DNA of 64,000 bases from Pelagicoccus sp. SDUM812002 (GTDB taxonomy: Bacteria; Verrucomicrobiota; Verrucomicrobiia; Opitutales; Opitutaceae), in assembly GCF_031127835.1 (NCBI RefSeq), contig NZ_JARXHX010000001.1, positions 744,001-808,000 of the forward strand. The letters run 5' to 3'. A program made the position numbers and the translations under genes. The notes under the pieces were generated by a model. The model saw only the letters and a program-made list of their open reading frames with translations. It did not search any database and was not told where the DNA came from. Positions 29,596 through 37,866 of the stretch are shown here, one piece after another. How positions within the stretch are numbered: the stretch's first letter is position 1; each line of letters opens with the position of its first letter.

Positions 29596-32500
29596 ATGTT
29601 TGACGCAATCATTGGCTTTTCGCTAAAGAACCGAGCCCTCGTGCTCATCGCCGCGATAGCTCTGCTGGCGGGCGGTTTCTTCACCGCTTTCCGACTTCCT
29701 ATCGACGTATTCCCCGACCTCAACGCGCCGACCGTCACGCTTCTCACCGAAGCCCACGGCATGGCTCCCGAGCAGGTCGAAGCCCTCGTAACCTTTCCGC
29801 TGGAATCCGCCGTCAACGGCGCCACCGGCGTTCGCCGCGTTCGCTCCTTTTCCGCTCCGGGGATCAGCATCGTGCACGTGGAATTCGACTGGGAAATGGA
29901 CGTCTACGCCGCCCGGCAAATCGTATCGGAAAAACTGCAGGCCGCCCTCGGCGCCTTGCCGCCTGACATTCCCAAACCGGTCATGGCTCCCATGGCTTCG
30001 ATCATGGGCGAGATCATGCTCATCGGTCTGTACGCGGACGGAGAAAATGTATCTGAGATGGAACTACGCACGCTGGCTGACTGGTCGATTCGCCGTCGCT
30101 TACTAGCCGTTCCCGGCATCGCTCAAGTCGTGCCTATCGGCGGCAAGGTCAAGGAGTACCAGATCAACATCGATCCCGAACGCCTCGCCACCTACGGCAT
30201 CACGCTCGAGCAAGCCTACCACGCGGCAACCGAAGCTTCGGAAAACGCCAGCGGCGGCGTCTTGCGCTCAAAAGGCAAAGAGTACCAGATCCGCGGACTC
30301 GGCCGCGCCTACACCGTCGACCAGATCGCGCGGTCCGTAGTGGCTAGACAAGGACAAGCCTCCATTCTCATGGAAGACATTGCTACCGTCGAAGTTGGCC
30401 CCGGGCTAAGTTTCGGCACGGCCTCCGCCAACGGCGAACCCGCTGTCGTGCTCTCGATAACGAAGCAACCAGGTTCGAACACCCTGACCCTAACCGAAGG
30501 CATCGAAACCGCCTTGGCCGATATCCAGAAGTCTTTGCCCGAAGGTGTCGTTATCCAACAAGACTCCTTTCGCCAAGCCGACTTCATCAACGTAGCCGTC
30601 GCCAACGTGCTGGAAGCCTTGCGAGACGGGGCGATCCTAGTGGTGGTGATCCTGTTTCTCTTCCTTGGAAACTTCCGCATCACGCTCATCTCGGTCCTTG
30701 CGATTCCGCTCTCCATCGCGGCTACCTTTCTCGTCTTCCGTTGGATGGGCGTCTCGCTCAACACCATGTCGCTCGGCGGCATCGGCATTGCCATCGGTGC
30801 CCTCGTGGATGACGCGATTATCGACGTGGAAAACGTGTTTCGCCGCCTACGCGAAAACCACCGCCTGCCTCCGGAAAAGAAGCAGCCCGTCAACGCGGTC
30901 GTCCTGCAAGCGTCCAAGGAGATTCGAAAGCCGATGGTCAGCGCCACGCTCATCATCACCATCGTCTTCCTGCCTTTGTTCTTCCTGAGCGGAGTCGAAG
31001 GACGATTGCTGCAGCCGATGGGATTTGCCTATATCATCTCCATCTTCGCGAGCTTGGTCATCGCCTTGACGGTGACGCCCGTGCTCGCCGCCTTGATGCT
31101 TCCTTCCGCCCGAAACATTAGCAAGGAAAGCGAAGGGTGGCTCGCCGGACTGCTCAAGCCCATGTATCGAAAAACCTTGGACATCGCTCTCGCAGCGCCG
31201 TGGCTTTCGATTCTCGCTTCGCTGGCTCTTTTCGTCAGCGCCCTCGCCATCGCTCCGTTTCTGGGGCGCTCTTTCCTGCCTGAGTTCAACGAAGGAGCCC
31301 TAACGATCAGCTACGTCACCGCTCCAGGCACCTCGCTCGACGAGTCGGACGAACTCGGACGTATGGTGGAAAAGGCGATCCTAGAAGTGGACGGCGTGCT
31401 CAGTGTGCAGCGCCGCACCGGACGCGCCGAACTCGACGAGCACGCCCAGCCGGTCAACGCGGGCGAGATGGAAGTTGTGCTCGATATCGAAGCCGTCGAC
31501 CGGGAAGTCGCCATGGAAGAAGCGCGGCAAGCCTTGGCCAGAATCGCAGGAGCCCAGTTCACTGTTGGTCAGCCGATCAGCCACCGCATCGACCATATGC
31601 TCTCCGGCACGCGAGCCAGCATTGCCGTCAAGCTCTTCGGGCCTGAACTCGATGAGCTGCGTCGCGTCGCCGGTCTCGTCGAAGGCGAGATGGAGCAAGT
31701 CTCCGGAATCGTCGACCTCGCCGTCGAGCCCATGGTCAACACCCCGCAAATCGCCATCCGCTTCGACCGCGAAGCCATGGCCCTGCACGGCGTGACCTCC
31801 GGCCAACTCGGCGAAATGATAGACGTGGCCTTCAACGGCGAAGTCGCCGGACGCGTTCTCGAAGGGCAAAAAGCCTTCGACATCGTCGTCCGTTACGAGC
31901 GCTCCAGCCGCGACAGTATCGAGACGATCCGTAACGCTCTGGTGAATACGCCAGGCGGGGACATGCTGCCGCTCTCTGAGTTTGCTCAAGTTGAATACGA
32001 CATGGGGCCAAACCAGATCGGCCGCGAAAACGCCCAACGCAAGCTCGTCGTGCAAGCCAACGTCGCCGGACGCGATCTCGGCAGCGTCATCGCCGACATC
32101 CAAAATCGCGTTGGCAACAACGTGACGTTTCCCGCAGGCTACTACGTCGAATACGGCGGCCAGTTCGAAAGCGAGCAAGCCGCCAGTCGCGCCATCGGGA
32201 TTCTTTCGCTCGTGTCACTCGTCGCCATATTCCTGATACTCTACTATCAGTTCGGCAACGTCCGCGACACGCTCTTCGCCTTGGTCAACCTACCGCTCGC
32301 CCTGATCGGCGGCGTTTGGGCAGTGCAGTTGACGGACGGGATCGTGAGCATCGCCTCGCTCGTCGGCTTCATCACGCTCTTCGGCATCGCGGCGAGAAAC
32401 GGCATCCTGCTCATCTCGCATTACCAGACGCTCATGAGCGAAGGGAAGCCCTTGGCCGAAGCCGTGAAGCAAGGCTCGCTTGAAAGGCTCAACCCGATCC

Positions 32501-32688
32501 TCATGACGGCATTGACCGCCGCTCTCGCCCTCATCCCGCTCGCCCTCGGCGTCGGGGAACCCGGCAAGGAGCTCGAAGCTCCCATGGCCATCGTCATCCT
32601 CGGAGGCCTAATCACCTCGACCTTCCTCAACATGGTCGTCGTTCCCAGCCTCTACGCCCGCTTCGGCAAGCAAGCCGCCGCGAGCTAA
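29596..32688 (+). CDS. czcA: Heavy-metal RND efflux pump (CzcA/CusA-type)
   Basis: The proton-driven inner-membrane pump of the system; 1030 residues with 12 transmembrane segments and two large periplasmic loops. N-terminus NRALVLIAAIALLAGGFFTAFRLPIDVFPDLN..TVTLLTEAHGMAPEQVEALVTFPLE is typical of HME-RND pumps. The TM4 region reads IAIGALVDDAIIDVENVFRRLRENHRL, with the acidic residues of the proton/metal relay but not the standard DFG..DGA motif used to assign Zn/Co/Cd or Cu/Ag pumps, so the exported metal is undecided. A good Shine-Dalgarno AAGGAG lies upstream, 15 bases after czcB. A terminator follows. Confidence 0.93.
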   Translation: MFDAIIGFSLKNRALVLIAAIALLAGGFFTAFRLPIDVFPDLNAPTVTLLTEAHGMAPEQVEALVTFPLESAVNGATGVRRVRSFSAPGISIVHVEFDWEMDVYAARQIVSEKLQAALGALPPDIPKPVMAPMASIMGEIMLIGLYADGENVSEMELRTLADWSIRRRLLAVPGIAQVVPIGGKVKEYQINIDPERLATYGITLEQAYHAATEASENASGGVLRSKGKEYQIRGLGRAYTVDQIARSVVARQGQASILMEDIATVEVGPGLSFGTASANGEPAVVLSITKQPGSNTLTLTEGIETALADIQKSLPEGVVIQQDSFRQADFINVAVANVLEALRDGAILVVVILFLFLGNFRITLISVLAIPLSIAATFLVFRWMGVSLNTMSLGGIGIAIGALVDDAIIDVENVFRRLRENHRLPPEKKQPVNAVVLQASKEIRKPMVSATLIITIVFLPLFFLSGVEGRLLQPMGFAYIISIFASLVIALTVTPVLAALMLPSARNISKESEGWLAGLLKPMYRKTLDIALAAPWLSILASLALFVSALAIAPFLGRSFLPEFNEGALTISYVTAPGTSLDESDELGRMVEKAILEVDGVLSVQRRTGRAELDEHAQPVNAGEMEVVLDIEAVDREVAMEEARQALARIAGAQFTVGQPISHRIDHMLSGTRASIAVKLFGPELDELRRVAGLVEGEMEQVSGIVDLAVEPMVNTPQIAIRFDREAMALHGVTSGQLGEMIDVAFNGEVAGRVLEGQKAFDIVVRYERSSRDSIETIRNALVNTPGGDMLPLSEFAQVEYDMGPNQIGRENAQRKLVVQANVAGRDLGSVIADIQNRVGNNVTFPAGYYVEYGGQFESEQAASRAIGILSLVSLVAIFLILYYQFGNVRDTLFALVNLPLALIGGVWAVQLTDGIVSIASLVGFITLFGIAARNGILLISHYQTLMSEGKPLAEAVKQGSLERLNPILMTALTAALALIPLALGVGEPGKELEAPMAIVILGGLITSTFLNMVVVPSLYARFGKQAAAS

Positions 32689-32696
32689 GAAAAAGT

Positions 32697-32734
32697 TCAA
32701 AGCCGTTCCCGATAAGCCGGGAGCGGCTTTTATC
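32697..32734 (+). terminator. Terminator after czcA
   Basis: AAAGCCGTTCCCG pairs with CGGGAGCGGCTTT (one wobble) around a short loop, followed by TTAT. It ends the czcCBA operon. Confidence 0.8.
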
Positions 32735-32758
32735 TGAAATAATCAGCCCCGACTCACC

Positions 32759-33091
32759 GTGATTTATTTTCTCACCAAAGTCTTCACTTCAGCGATTCTC
32801 ATCGCCGTGATCTCCGAGATTTCAAAACGCTCCAGCATTTGGGCGGCAACCCTCGCATCGCTGCCTCTCGTTTCGCTGCTGTCGATCATCTGGATCTACA
32901 CAGAAAAAAAGGATACCACTCAAATCTTCGATCTCAGCAAAGACATCTTCTGGCTCGTGCTGCCATCCTTAGCTTTCTTCATCCTCCTACCGATCCTCCT
33001 CCAAAGAGGCCTCAACTTCTGGCCCTCCCTAGCCTTTTCCAGCCTCGCGACCATGGCAGCCTACGCTATCACCTTAAAGCTAATTGCCTGA
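32759..33091 (+). CDS. DUF3147 membrane protein
   Basis: The 110-residue, GTG-initiated product is almost wholly hydrophobic, with about four transmembrane segments: VFTSAILIAVISEISKRSSIWAATLASLPLVSLLSIIWIY at the N-terminus is the family signature of DUF3147, small inner-membrane proteins of unknown function often found near transport genes. It is the last gene of the tRNA-bounded island, after the terminator of czcA, so it may be expressed on its own. Confidence 0.7.
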   Translation: MIYFLTKVFTSAILIAVISEISKRSSIWAATLASLPLVSLLSIIWIYTEKKDTTQIFDLSKDIFWLVLPSLAFFILLPILLQRGLNFWPSLAFSSLATMAAYAITLKLIA

Positions 33092-33217
33092 AGAAACGTC
33101 AGAGGAGGCCCGCAAGGCTCTGGATGTAGCCTCGCATCGACGAATATTTTTTCTGCCGACTAAAAACACCTTCCGACACCTTCCCTACTTTTAAACCATT
33201 GCTTATCAACGCTATGA

Positions 33218-33242
33218 TCGAGCCTCGGATCTCCCACCATTT
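33218..33242 (+). repeat. Attachment-site repeat, copy 2
   Basis: Perfect 25-nt match to 25639-25663, the tRNA-Val 3' end plus TTT, in the same orientation but without the rest of a tRNA gene. It marks the far end of the metal-efflux island. Confidence 0.88.
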
Positions 33243-33296
33243 AAGTTACTCACTGACAGTAACTTAAACTACCACAATAGGCAATCTTCTTTTCAT

Positions 33297-33398
33297 TCAA
33301 AGTAATGAAAACAACACCGATCGACACCTCTTTTAAGCGATGTCCGGATCTTCTAGATTCCACCACCAAACCGAAGGAAATACCACCTTCAGTCTTTT
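33297..33398 (+). repeat. Imperfect direct repeat, copy 1
   Basis: Matches 53294-53396 in the same orientation with roughly three quarters identical bases by eye. The best blocks are GAAAACAA.ACC.ATCGACACCT, then CCACCAC and CCGAAGGAAATACC.CCTTC. In this copy the terminal stem (CCGAAGG...CCTTCAG) is damaged. It may be the left end of a second inserted region. Confidence 0.65.
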
Positions 33399-33983
33399 CA
33401 TTTCCAGATACCAGAGGTCACCACAACGAGCAAAGCTTGCCGACGTGTAGCGAAAGTGGCAATGCGAGGCTTTGGACAAAGTCCGAATAAAGAAATTGCA
33501 GCACCAACCTTTGACGTTCCACCATCCATTGGACCGAAAACGCAGTCATCAAACCAAATAGATTTCACCCTCTAAGGTAAAGGCACTCACAAAAGCCATG
33601 CGGCCCCGGATAGCCGACAGAAACCAAGCCTTGCCCAACTCTGCCGCTCCTATCACCACAAAACCTTCCCTTTCGGGGTCGTCACTTCAAGTTTGGAGAT
33701 CTAATGTCCGAATCCTTCCACCTCGAATAGATTCGTACAATCGGAGTGGAAAAACCAGGTTCTCCTCAATTCATCCTAAGTGCCCTAGAAACTACTCCCC
33801 TTAATACTTGGAAACGCACTGCGTTCCTGTGGAGTATCTCGTAGGCGAACTCCAATCATACAGATAGCTAGTCCGGGAGCTAGAAGCCAAACATACAACT
33901 TAAGCTGTAAACACCTCTCCTCGCGACCGCTTAAGCTTGTCGCGCAAATTTGACTGTGGGAAAGCTGGGGCGATGATCCGCCA

Positions 33984-34373
33984 TTGCGACAAGGCGACTT
34001 TCAGCGAACACCTCGCCTGCCAAAAGGCACGGGCAGATATCGCTCCGAACTAGAAGAGCAGCTCATCAAATGGGCAAACCTCAATTCAGGCTCACACAAC
34101 CCCGCGTGTCTCGAGCAAGCCGCCCAAACCTTAACCGATACCCTCGACTCCCAGCTTCCTGTCGACGCGGGAGTCCTACGAGATCCGCAAAGCCAGTCCC
34201 TGCTCGCCTTGCTCAGGAAGCAGGAACGACCGCAGACTCCGCGCGTCCTGCTCCATGGGCACCTTGATACCGTGTACAGCCCCGAGCCCGATTTCCAAAA
34301 TTGCACCTACCCCTCCGACCGCAAAACCATAAACGGGCCGGGCGTGACCGATATGAAAGTTGGAATCAGTTGA
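33984..34373 (+). pseudogene. Truncated M20 peptidase (carboxypeptidase G2-like)
   Basis: About 130 residues match only the N-terminal third of M20 metallopeptidases: WANLNSGSHNPACLEQ, then LLHGHLDTVYSPE, which holds the first zinc ligand and catalytic Asp (H-x-D), and GPGVTDMK, the second zinc region. The reading frame stops right after VGIS, where a full enzyme (about 390 residues) would continue with the dimerisation and rest of the catalytic domain. No ATG start is evident. It is therefore a broken gene. The following decayed gene begins at the break point. Confidence 0.75.
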
Positions 34374-34939
34374 ATTGGATAAGGCTCACGACCGCCTCTG
34401 CCAAGAGATCGGTCGAAACTTGCTGCGATTCCAACTCTTCGAACTGCTACTGAAAGACCTGGTCGCCAAATCCAAAATAGAAGCAACTCTCAATTCCGCT
34501 AAACAGCCTCAGACCGACCAACAAACTCTGGCGGGATATCGACCCGCTTTTTCGAAGAGGTCGTATCTGAGTTGGACCCAATCCAAGCTGGCGATAAATC
34601 CAACCATTTAAAATTCGAATTCAACTTTCGCATCCCGCTGAAGAGAAAGCGAAAGCGGAATGGATGGATCGCGTCCGCAAGCTGATCAAGGAACGCAACG
34701 ACATGATCCATACTTCGCTCAAAACCATGGACCTGAAGTCGGTCGAAAGTTGTCAAAAGGAAATCGATTTTCTTGTTCTCCAACGTAACCGAATTCAGCT
34801 CGAGATCAACAGGCTGAAAGCATTTTCTAATTCCCTGAGTGACCTATCAAAGGATGCAGCCGAATTTTTGAAAGACCCTGAACTCTTCGAGCAGCTCACC
34901 AAAGGCCAGCAGTTCGGTTTATTCGGATTCTCGCGCTAA
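34360..34939 (+). pseudogene. Frameshifted HEPN-like protein gene
   Basis: Fragments in three reading frames join into one protein: LCQEIGRNLLRFQLFELLLKDLV (34390 region), FFEEVVSELDPIQAGDKSNHL and KFEFNFRI (about 34550-34636), and AEWMDRVRKLIKERNDMIHTSL to LTKG (34655-34915). At least two frameshifts are needed. The last part contains RNDMIH, the RX4H motif of HEPN RNases, in a helical context (LIKERNDMIH). Its 3' end overlaps the end of the convergent azoreductase gene. Function when intact is unknown; HEPN proteins are commonly toxins or phage-defence RNases. Confidence 0.6.
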
Positions 34940-35578
34940 GTCGGATACAAGATCGTCAATTTGACTTTCGGCATCCCTGCAAGATTGACGGTGCCTGTTG
35001 TCACCGAATTCCTGATACTCTATGGATATCGTTTCGATGGAATTCCTCGCAACTCCGATGTAGTGAGCGCAGGTTGCGATGTGCGGATCTAAATGATTCA
35101 CTTGCTCGCGAATTCCTCCAGGCCCAAAGCCGAACTCTCCTCGCGAGCTTAAAACGACGAGCTTCTTACCGCTCATGATTGGCTCTAAAGGATAGTCTCC
35201 GCGCGCTAGATTGAAAGTGAAAGTCTTGCCAATGCGAATAACCTGGTCGAACCACGCTTTCAGTGCACTGGGCATTCCATAATTATACATCGGGACACCG
35301 AGAACTATTATATCAGCCGCATCTATCTGAGCAATCGCCTCGTCGGACCATGCCAGGATTCGCTTCATCTCGTCAGTTCGCTTTTCGGGCGCCGTAAAGA
35401 CAGCCGCAATCCAATCCTCCGTTACGTGAGGCGGAGGATTCTCCGCTAAATCGCGATGAATAACCTCGCTATTCGGTAGTCTCGAAAGCCAAGCATCAGC
35501 AAAACGCTGGGTCAGCCTTCGAGAAAGCGAACGAGATGATCGCGCGCTGGCGTTTATTACAAGCAATGTCTGTTCCAT
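34919..35578 (-). CDS. azoR: FMN-dependent NADH-azoreductase
   Basis: A flavodoxin-fold quinone/azo reductase of the AzoR (AcpD) family, which reduces quinones and azo compounds by two electrons with NADH. The 219-residue protein has LLVINASARSSRSLSRRLT (phosphate-binding loop), VLGVPMYNYGMPSALKAWFDQVIRIGKTF (family signature), LVVLSSRGEFGFGPGGIRE and YIGVARNSIETISIEYQ. Full length. A second, broken homologue lies at 50515-51158. Such enzymes protect against quinone/electrophile stress, in keeping with the downstream regulon. Confidence 0.9.
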   Translation of the reverse strand: MEQTLLVINASARSSRSLSRRLTQRFADAWLSRLPNSEVIHRDLAENPPPHVTEDWIAAVFTAPEKRTDEMKRILAWSDEAIAQIDAADIIVLGVPMYNYGMPSALKAWFDQVIRIGKTFTFNLARGDYPLEPIMSGKKLVVLSSRGEFGFGPGGIREQVNHLDPHIATCAHYIGVARNSIETISIEYQEFGDNRHRQSCRDAESQIDDLVSDLARESE

Positions 35579-35596
35579 GATTTCTGATATCGTATT

Positions 35597-35926
35597 CTAG
35601 GAACCCATACGGGAGCGTGTTTTCGGGTTGGCACTGCCTCCGTTTGTTCGCGGCGCGCACCGTTCTTTCCGAGGTCGGCCACCTCTCTGTCCTTGGCTGA
35701 CCTCGACGATCCTGGAAGGCTTGCGCCCCTTGCCCTTCGCGACTATTTCCGAGTGCTGGCGGGCATACGCTGGCGAACCGGAATAAAGTGGAAGCGTAGC
35801 GCTGGCGGCGATTCCCTCCCTCAACTTGGGGCCTCCAGATAGCTGAGCGGAGTATTGTTCCGCTATTAAGTTACTATGCCCTACTGCAACAGCTAGGGCC
35901 GTATAGATTATCGTTCTTTTCTTCAT
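35597..35926 (-). CDS. Small exported basic protein, unknown
   Basis: From ATG at 35926 the 109-residue product has a signal peptide (IIYTALAVAVGHSNLIAEQ) and a mature region with many Arg, Lys, Gly and Ser residues (KGKGRKPSRIVEVSQGQRGGRPRKER). No known domain is seen. It lies upstream of azoR on the same strand, 18 bases from the azoR start, so the two may be co-transcribed. Coding is supported by the signal peptide only. Confidence 0.45.
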   Translation of the reverse strand: MKKRTIIYTALAVAVGHSNLIAEQYSAQLSGGPKLREGIAASATLPLYSGSPAYARQHSEIVAKGKGRKPSRIVEVSQGQRGGRPRKERCAPRTNGGSANPKTRSRMGS

Positions 35927-36134
35927 TTGTACTGTATTTTTAGATACACTACAATACGTGCCAGCCTCCAAAAGGCTGCATAACAGCCTCCTTCTTTCTT
36001 CGCTCTATCCCGCCTTGAACAAATTTTATTTTTATTTGAGCCAACAAGAGAGCTTATCCGTATGGAAACGCGGCGCCGGGCAAAGATGCCCTCCTTAACG
36101 ACCGGTCTAAAAACCTTGTCTCATAAATGTAATA

Positions 36135-36968
36135 ATGAATACACAGCTAAACTATCTTAGTCGTGTCGCTATACGCGGCATCGCTATCGCATTCACATTG
36201 GCCGGAATCAGCGCTCATGCCTTAACGGTCCGAGTAAACGTCGAGAACGTGAGCCAGCCCGACGGGCTCTGGTTCACGCCCGTGTTCTTCGGATTCCACG
36301 ACGGGTCTTACGATACGTTCGATTCAGGCCTGTCTGCCCCCGACAGCATCGAAGCGCTCGCCGAGGGAGGAGATGCAAGTGGCCTCGTGTCCAGTATCTC
36401 TAACGTTTCCGGCAGCAAGTCACGCGTCCTTCTTCAAGATGGAAGTGGAGCTCCCCCGGGCGTCCTGTTCGCGCCGGGCGAATCCCAATCCTTCACGATC
36501 GAATTGGACCCATCCCTCAATCGATACCTCAGCTTCGCCACGATGCTCGTTCCTTCGAACGACATTTTCTTCGGCAACCCGTCGCCGTCCCAATTCGAAC
36601 TTTTCAGTATTTTCGGGGAGTTCCAGGATGGATTCGAAATCAACCTTTTCGGTTCCGACATATGGGATGCTGGAACGGAGGAAAACGATTTCCTCGGCGC
36701 TCCGCTTTCCGCGCTCGGAGGCATCAGCACCGATACGACTGGCAGCTCTATCTCCCTTCTAGGCCAAGAGGGGTTGGACAATTTCTCGGGGAGGTCCCTC
36801 GCCACCGGAACGAACCTGTCGAACAACCTGTTCGCAGGCGATCAGATCGCCCGCATATCCGTCGAGCAGGTACCTGACTCCACTCAATACATCGGGTTTC
36901 TGGGAGCGTTTGCGATCGTCGGTTTTCGAATCCTTTCCAGGAAACGCATGGGTCGAGAATCGAGTTAA
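36135..36968 (+). CDS. Spondin-N-domain exported protein with VPDSG-CTERM-like tail
   Basis: The 277-residue product has a signal peptide ending in ISAHA, then a spondin-N-type domain: WFTPVFFGFHDGSYDTFDSG, ALAEGGDASGLV and the SFATMLVPSNDIFFGNP motif. The C-terminus reads VPDSTQYIGFLGAFAIVGFRILSRKRM: a VPDS motif, a hydrophobic helix and a basic end, the plan of the VPDSG-CTERM sorting signals processed by exosortases in Verrucomicrobiota. It is therefore probably exported and transferred to an extracellular or surface polymer. A terminator follows. Confidence 0.75.
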   Translation: MNTQLNYLSRVAIRGIAIAFTLAGISAHALTVRVNVENVSQPDGLWFTPVFFGFHDGSYDTFDSGLSAPDSIEALAEGGDASGLVSSISNVSGSKSRVLLQDGSGAPPGVLFAPGESQSFTIELDPSLNRYLSFATMLVPSNDIFFGNPSPSQFELFSIFGEFQDGFEINLFGSDIWDAGTEENDFLGAPLSALGGISTDTTGSSISLLGQEGLDNFSGRSLATGTNLSNNLFAGDQIARISVEQVPDSTQYIGFLGAFAIVGFRILSRKRMGRESS

Positions 36969-36995
36969 TCCACCTTTTGGATACATGGAATACGA

Positions 36996-37033
36996 GACGG
37001 CAGTCCTCCTCCGAGGGCTGCCGTCTTTGGTTT
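36996..37033 (+). terminator. Terminator after the spondin-like gene
   Basis: GACGGCAGTCCTC pairs with GAGGGCTGCCGTC (one wobble) around a four-base loop, followed by TTTGGTTT. Confidence 0.8.
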
Positions 37034-37144
37034 GGAAATCTCCTGGCTGCGCGGGAGCCGAAGCCAAGCGGAAACGCTTGCGAGGCTCAACACCCCTCAC
37101 TGGATCTCGAGAAAAATAGGTAGAGGCGATAGAACGCTCCACGC

Positions 37145-37290
37145 CTCGATATTTCGTGCCCCTAATCCACAGCAATTCGATTATCACGATATTTCGCGAG
37201 GTCGAGTTGGACCCCAGTTAATTCTTTAACAACTAACTGTCAGTTACTTACAGAACTAGCGTCAGGGTTGGCGCATCGCATGTTAAAGGG
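37145..37290 (+). promoter_or_regulatory. Three-box UAS plus sigma-54-type promoter, module A
   Basis: Boxes at 37151 (ATTTCGTG), 37174 (AATTCGAT) and 37191 (ATTTCGCG) start 23 and 17 bp apart. The TTGGCGC -24 element starts at 37268, 77 bp after box 3, and the -12 region reads ATGTT with G exactly 12 bp after the first G of GG. The same layout recurs at 40507-40650 and 51406-51546. The predicted transcript runs into the ECF sigma gene at 37356. In the 387-base interval 36969-37355 this and the terminator are all I see. Confidence 0.7.
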
Positions 37291-37355
37291 AGGGCAATCA
37301 TTTCCTTCGGAACGAACCGAGGGAAACCACGAGAAATCAACGCCACCTAAGAAAC

Positions 37356-37853
37356 ATGAACACACGCAAGCCAACTCGCGCCACCTACACCGACAAGGAG
37401 CTTCTTCACGAAGGAACTCGCTTCGCCCTGTCCCTCACGAGGAACAAGGCGGACGCTGAGGACATCGCCCAATCAGCATGGATGAAGCTCTCCCGAAAAT
37501 ACGGTCAAGTGGACGGAAAGAACGTATTTTTCAGAACGATCAAGAACACGTTCATCGATCAAGTAAGACGCAACCGAGTCGTCAGCTTCAGCCCTCTGGA
37601 AAACGCTCCGGAGCCTTCACGCAGCGAAACGCCGGGATACGGGTTGGACCTGGACCTTACGCTCTCGACGCTCTCCAAATCCGAACGCGCCGCCATCCAG
37701 CTGAACGTGCTCGAAGGCTATACGGCTATCGAGATCGGCAAGAAATTGGGCATGCCGCGCGGCACCGTCCTTAGCCACATGTCCCGCGCAAGGAACAAGC
37801 TCCGCGAGGCCTTCGGCCAAGAGCTTGGGTACCGCAAAGCGCAAACGGCCTAA
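37356..37853 (+). CDS. ECF-type RNA polymerase sigma factor
   Basis: The 165-residue protein has sigma-70 region 2 (LTRNKADAEDIAQSAWMKLSRKY and FFRTIKNTFIDQVRRNRV) and region 4 (LSTLSKSERAAIQLNVLEGYTAIEIGKKLGMPRGTVLSHMSRARNKLREAFG), with no region 3, as in extracytoplasmic-function sigma factors. No anti-sigma gene is adjacent. It is preceded by the sigma-54-type module A and followed 13 bases later by the LpxR gene, so it is part of a two-gene operon. A sigma factor controlled by another sigma factor is plausible here. Confidence 0.88.
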   Translation: MNTRKPTRATYTDKELLHEGTRFALSLTRNKADAEDIAQSAWMKLSRKYGQVDGKNVFFRTIKNTFIDQVRRNRVVSFSPLENAPEPSRSETPGYGLDLDLTLSTLSKSERAAIQLNVLEGYTAIEIGKKLGMPRGTVLSHMSRARNKLREAFGQELGYRKAQTA

Positions 37854-37866
37854 CGCCCTTACAGCG

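Larger units (their letters stand above)
25664..33242. mobile_element. tRNA-Val-inserted heavy-metal efflux island
   Basis: A ~7.6-kb segment lies between two identical 25-nt copies of the tRNA-Val 3' end. Its contents are a His-rich CzcI-like protein, a complete three-gene heavy-metal RND efflux operon and a DUF3147 membrane protein. There is no integrase or other recombinase gene between the repeats, so the element was either mobilised in trans or lost its integrase. The first ~260 bases (25664-25927) hold no gene that I can support. Confidence 0.75.
33092..33983. other. 892-base non-coding interval with island boundary
   Basis: I see no credible gene. It holds the second attachment repeat (33218-33242), an inverted repeat just after it (AAGTTACT at 33243-33250 and AGTAACTT at 33258-33265), and a ~100-base segment (33297-33398) that is repeated imperfectly at 53294-53396. 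The remainder has short open frames with no recognisable protein and looks like decayed insertion debris between two islands. Confidence 0.6.

Noticed and set aside
31381-32178. 265-residue minus-strand frame inside czcA
   Set aside because: Shadow of czcA; no family pattern, codon pattern follows the opposite strand.
33305-33804. Short plus-strand frames in the boundary interval
   Set aside because: No domain, no ribosome binding site; they overlap the imperfect repeat and look random.
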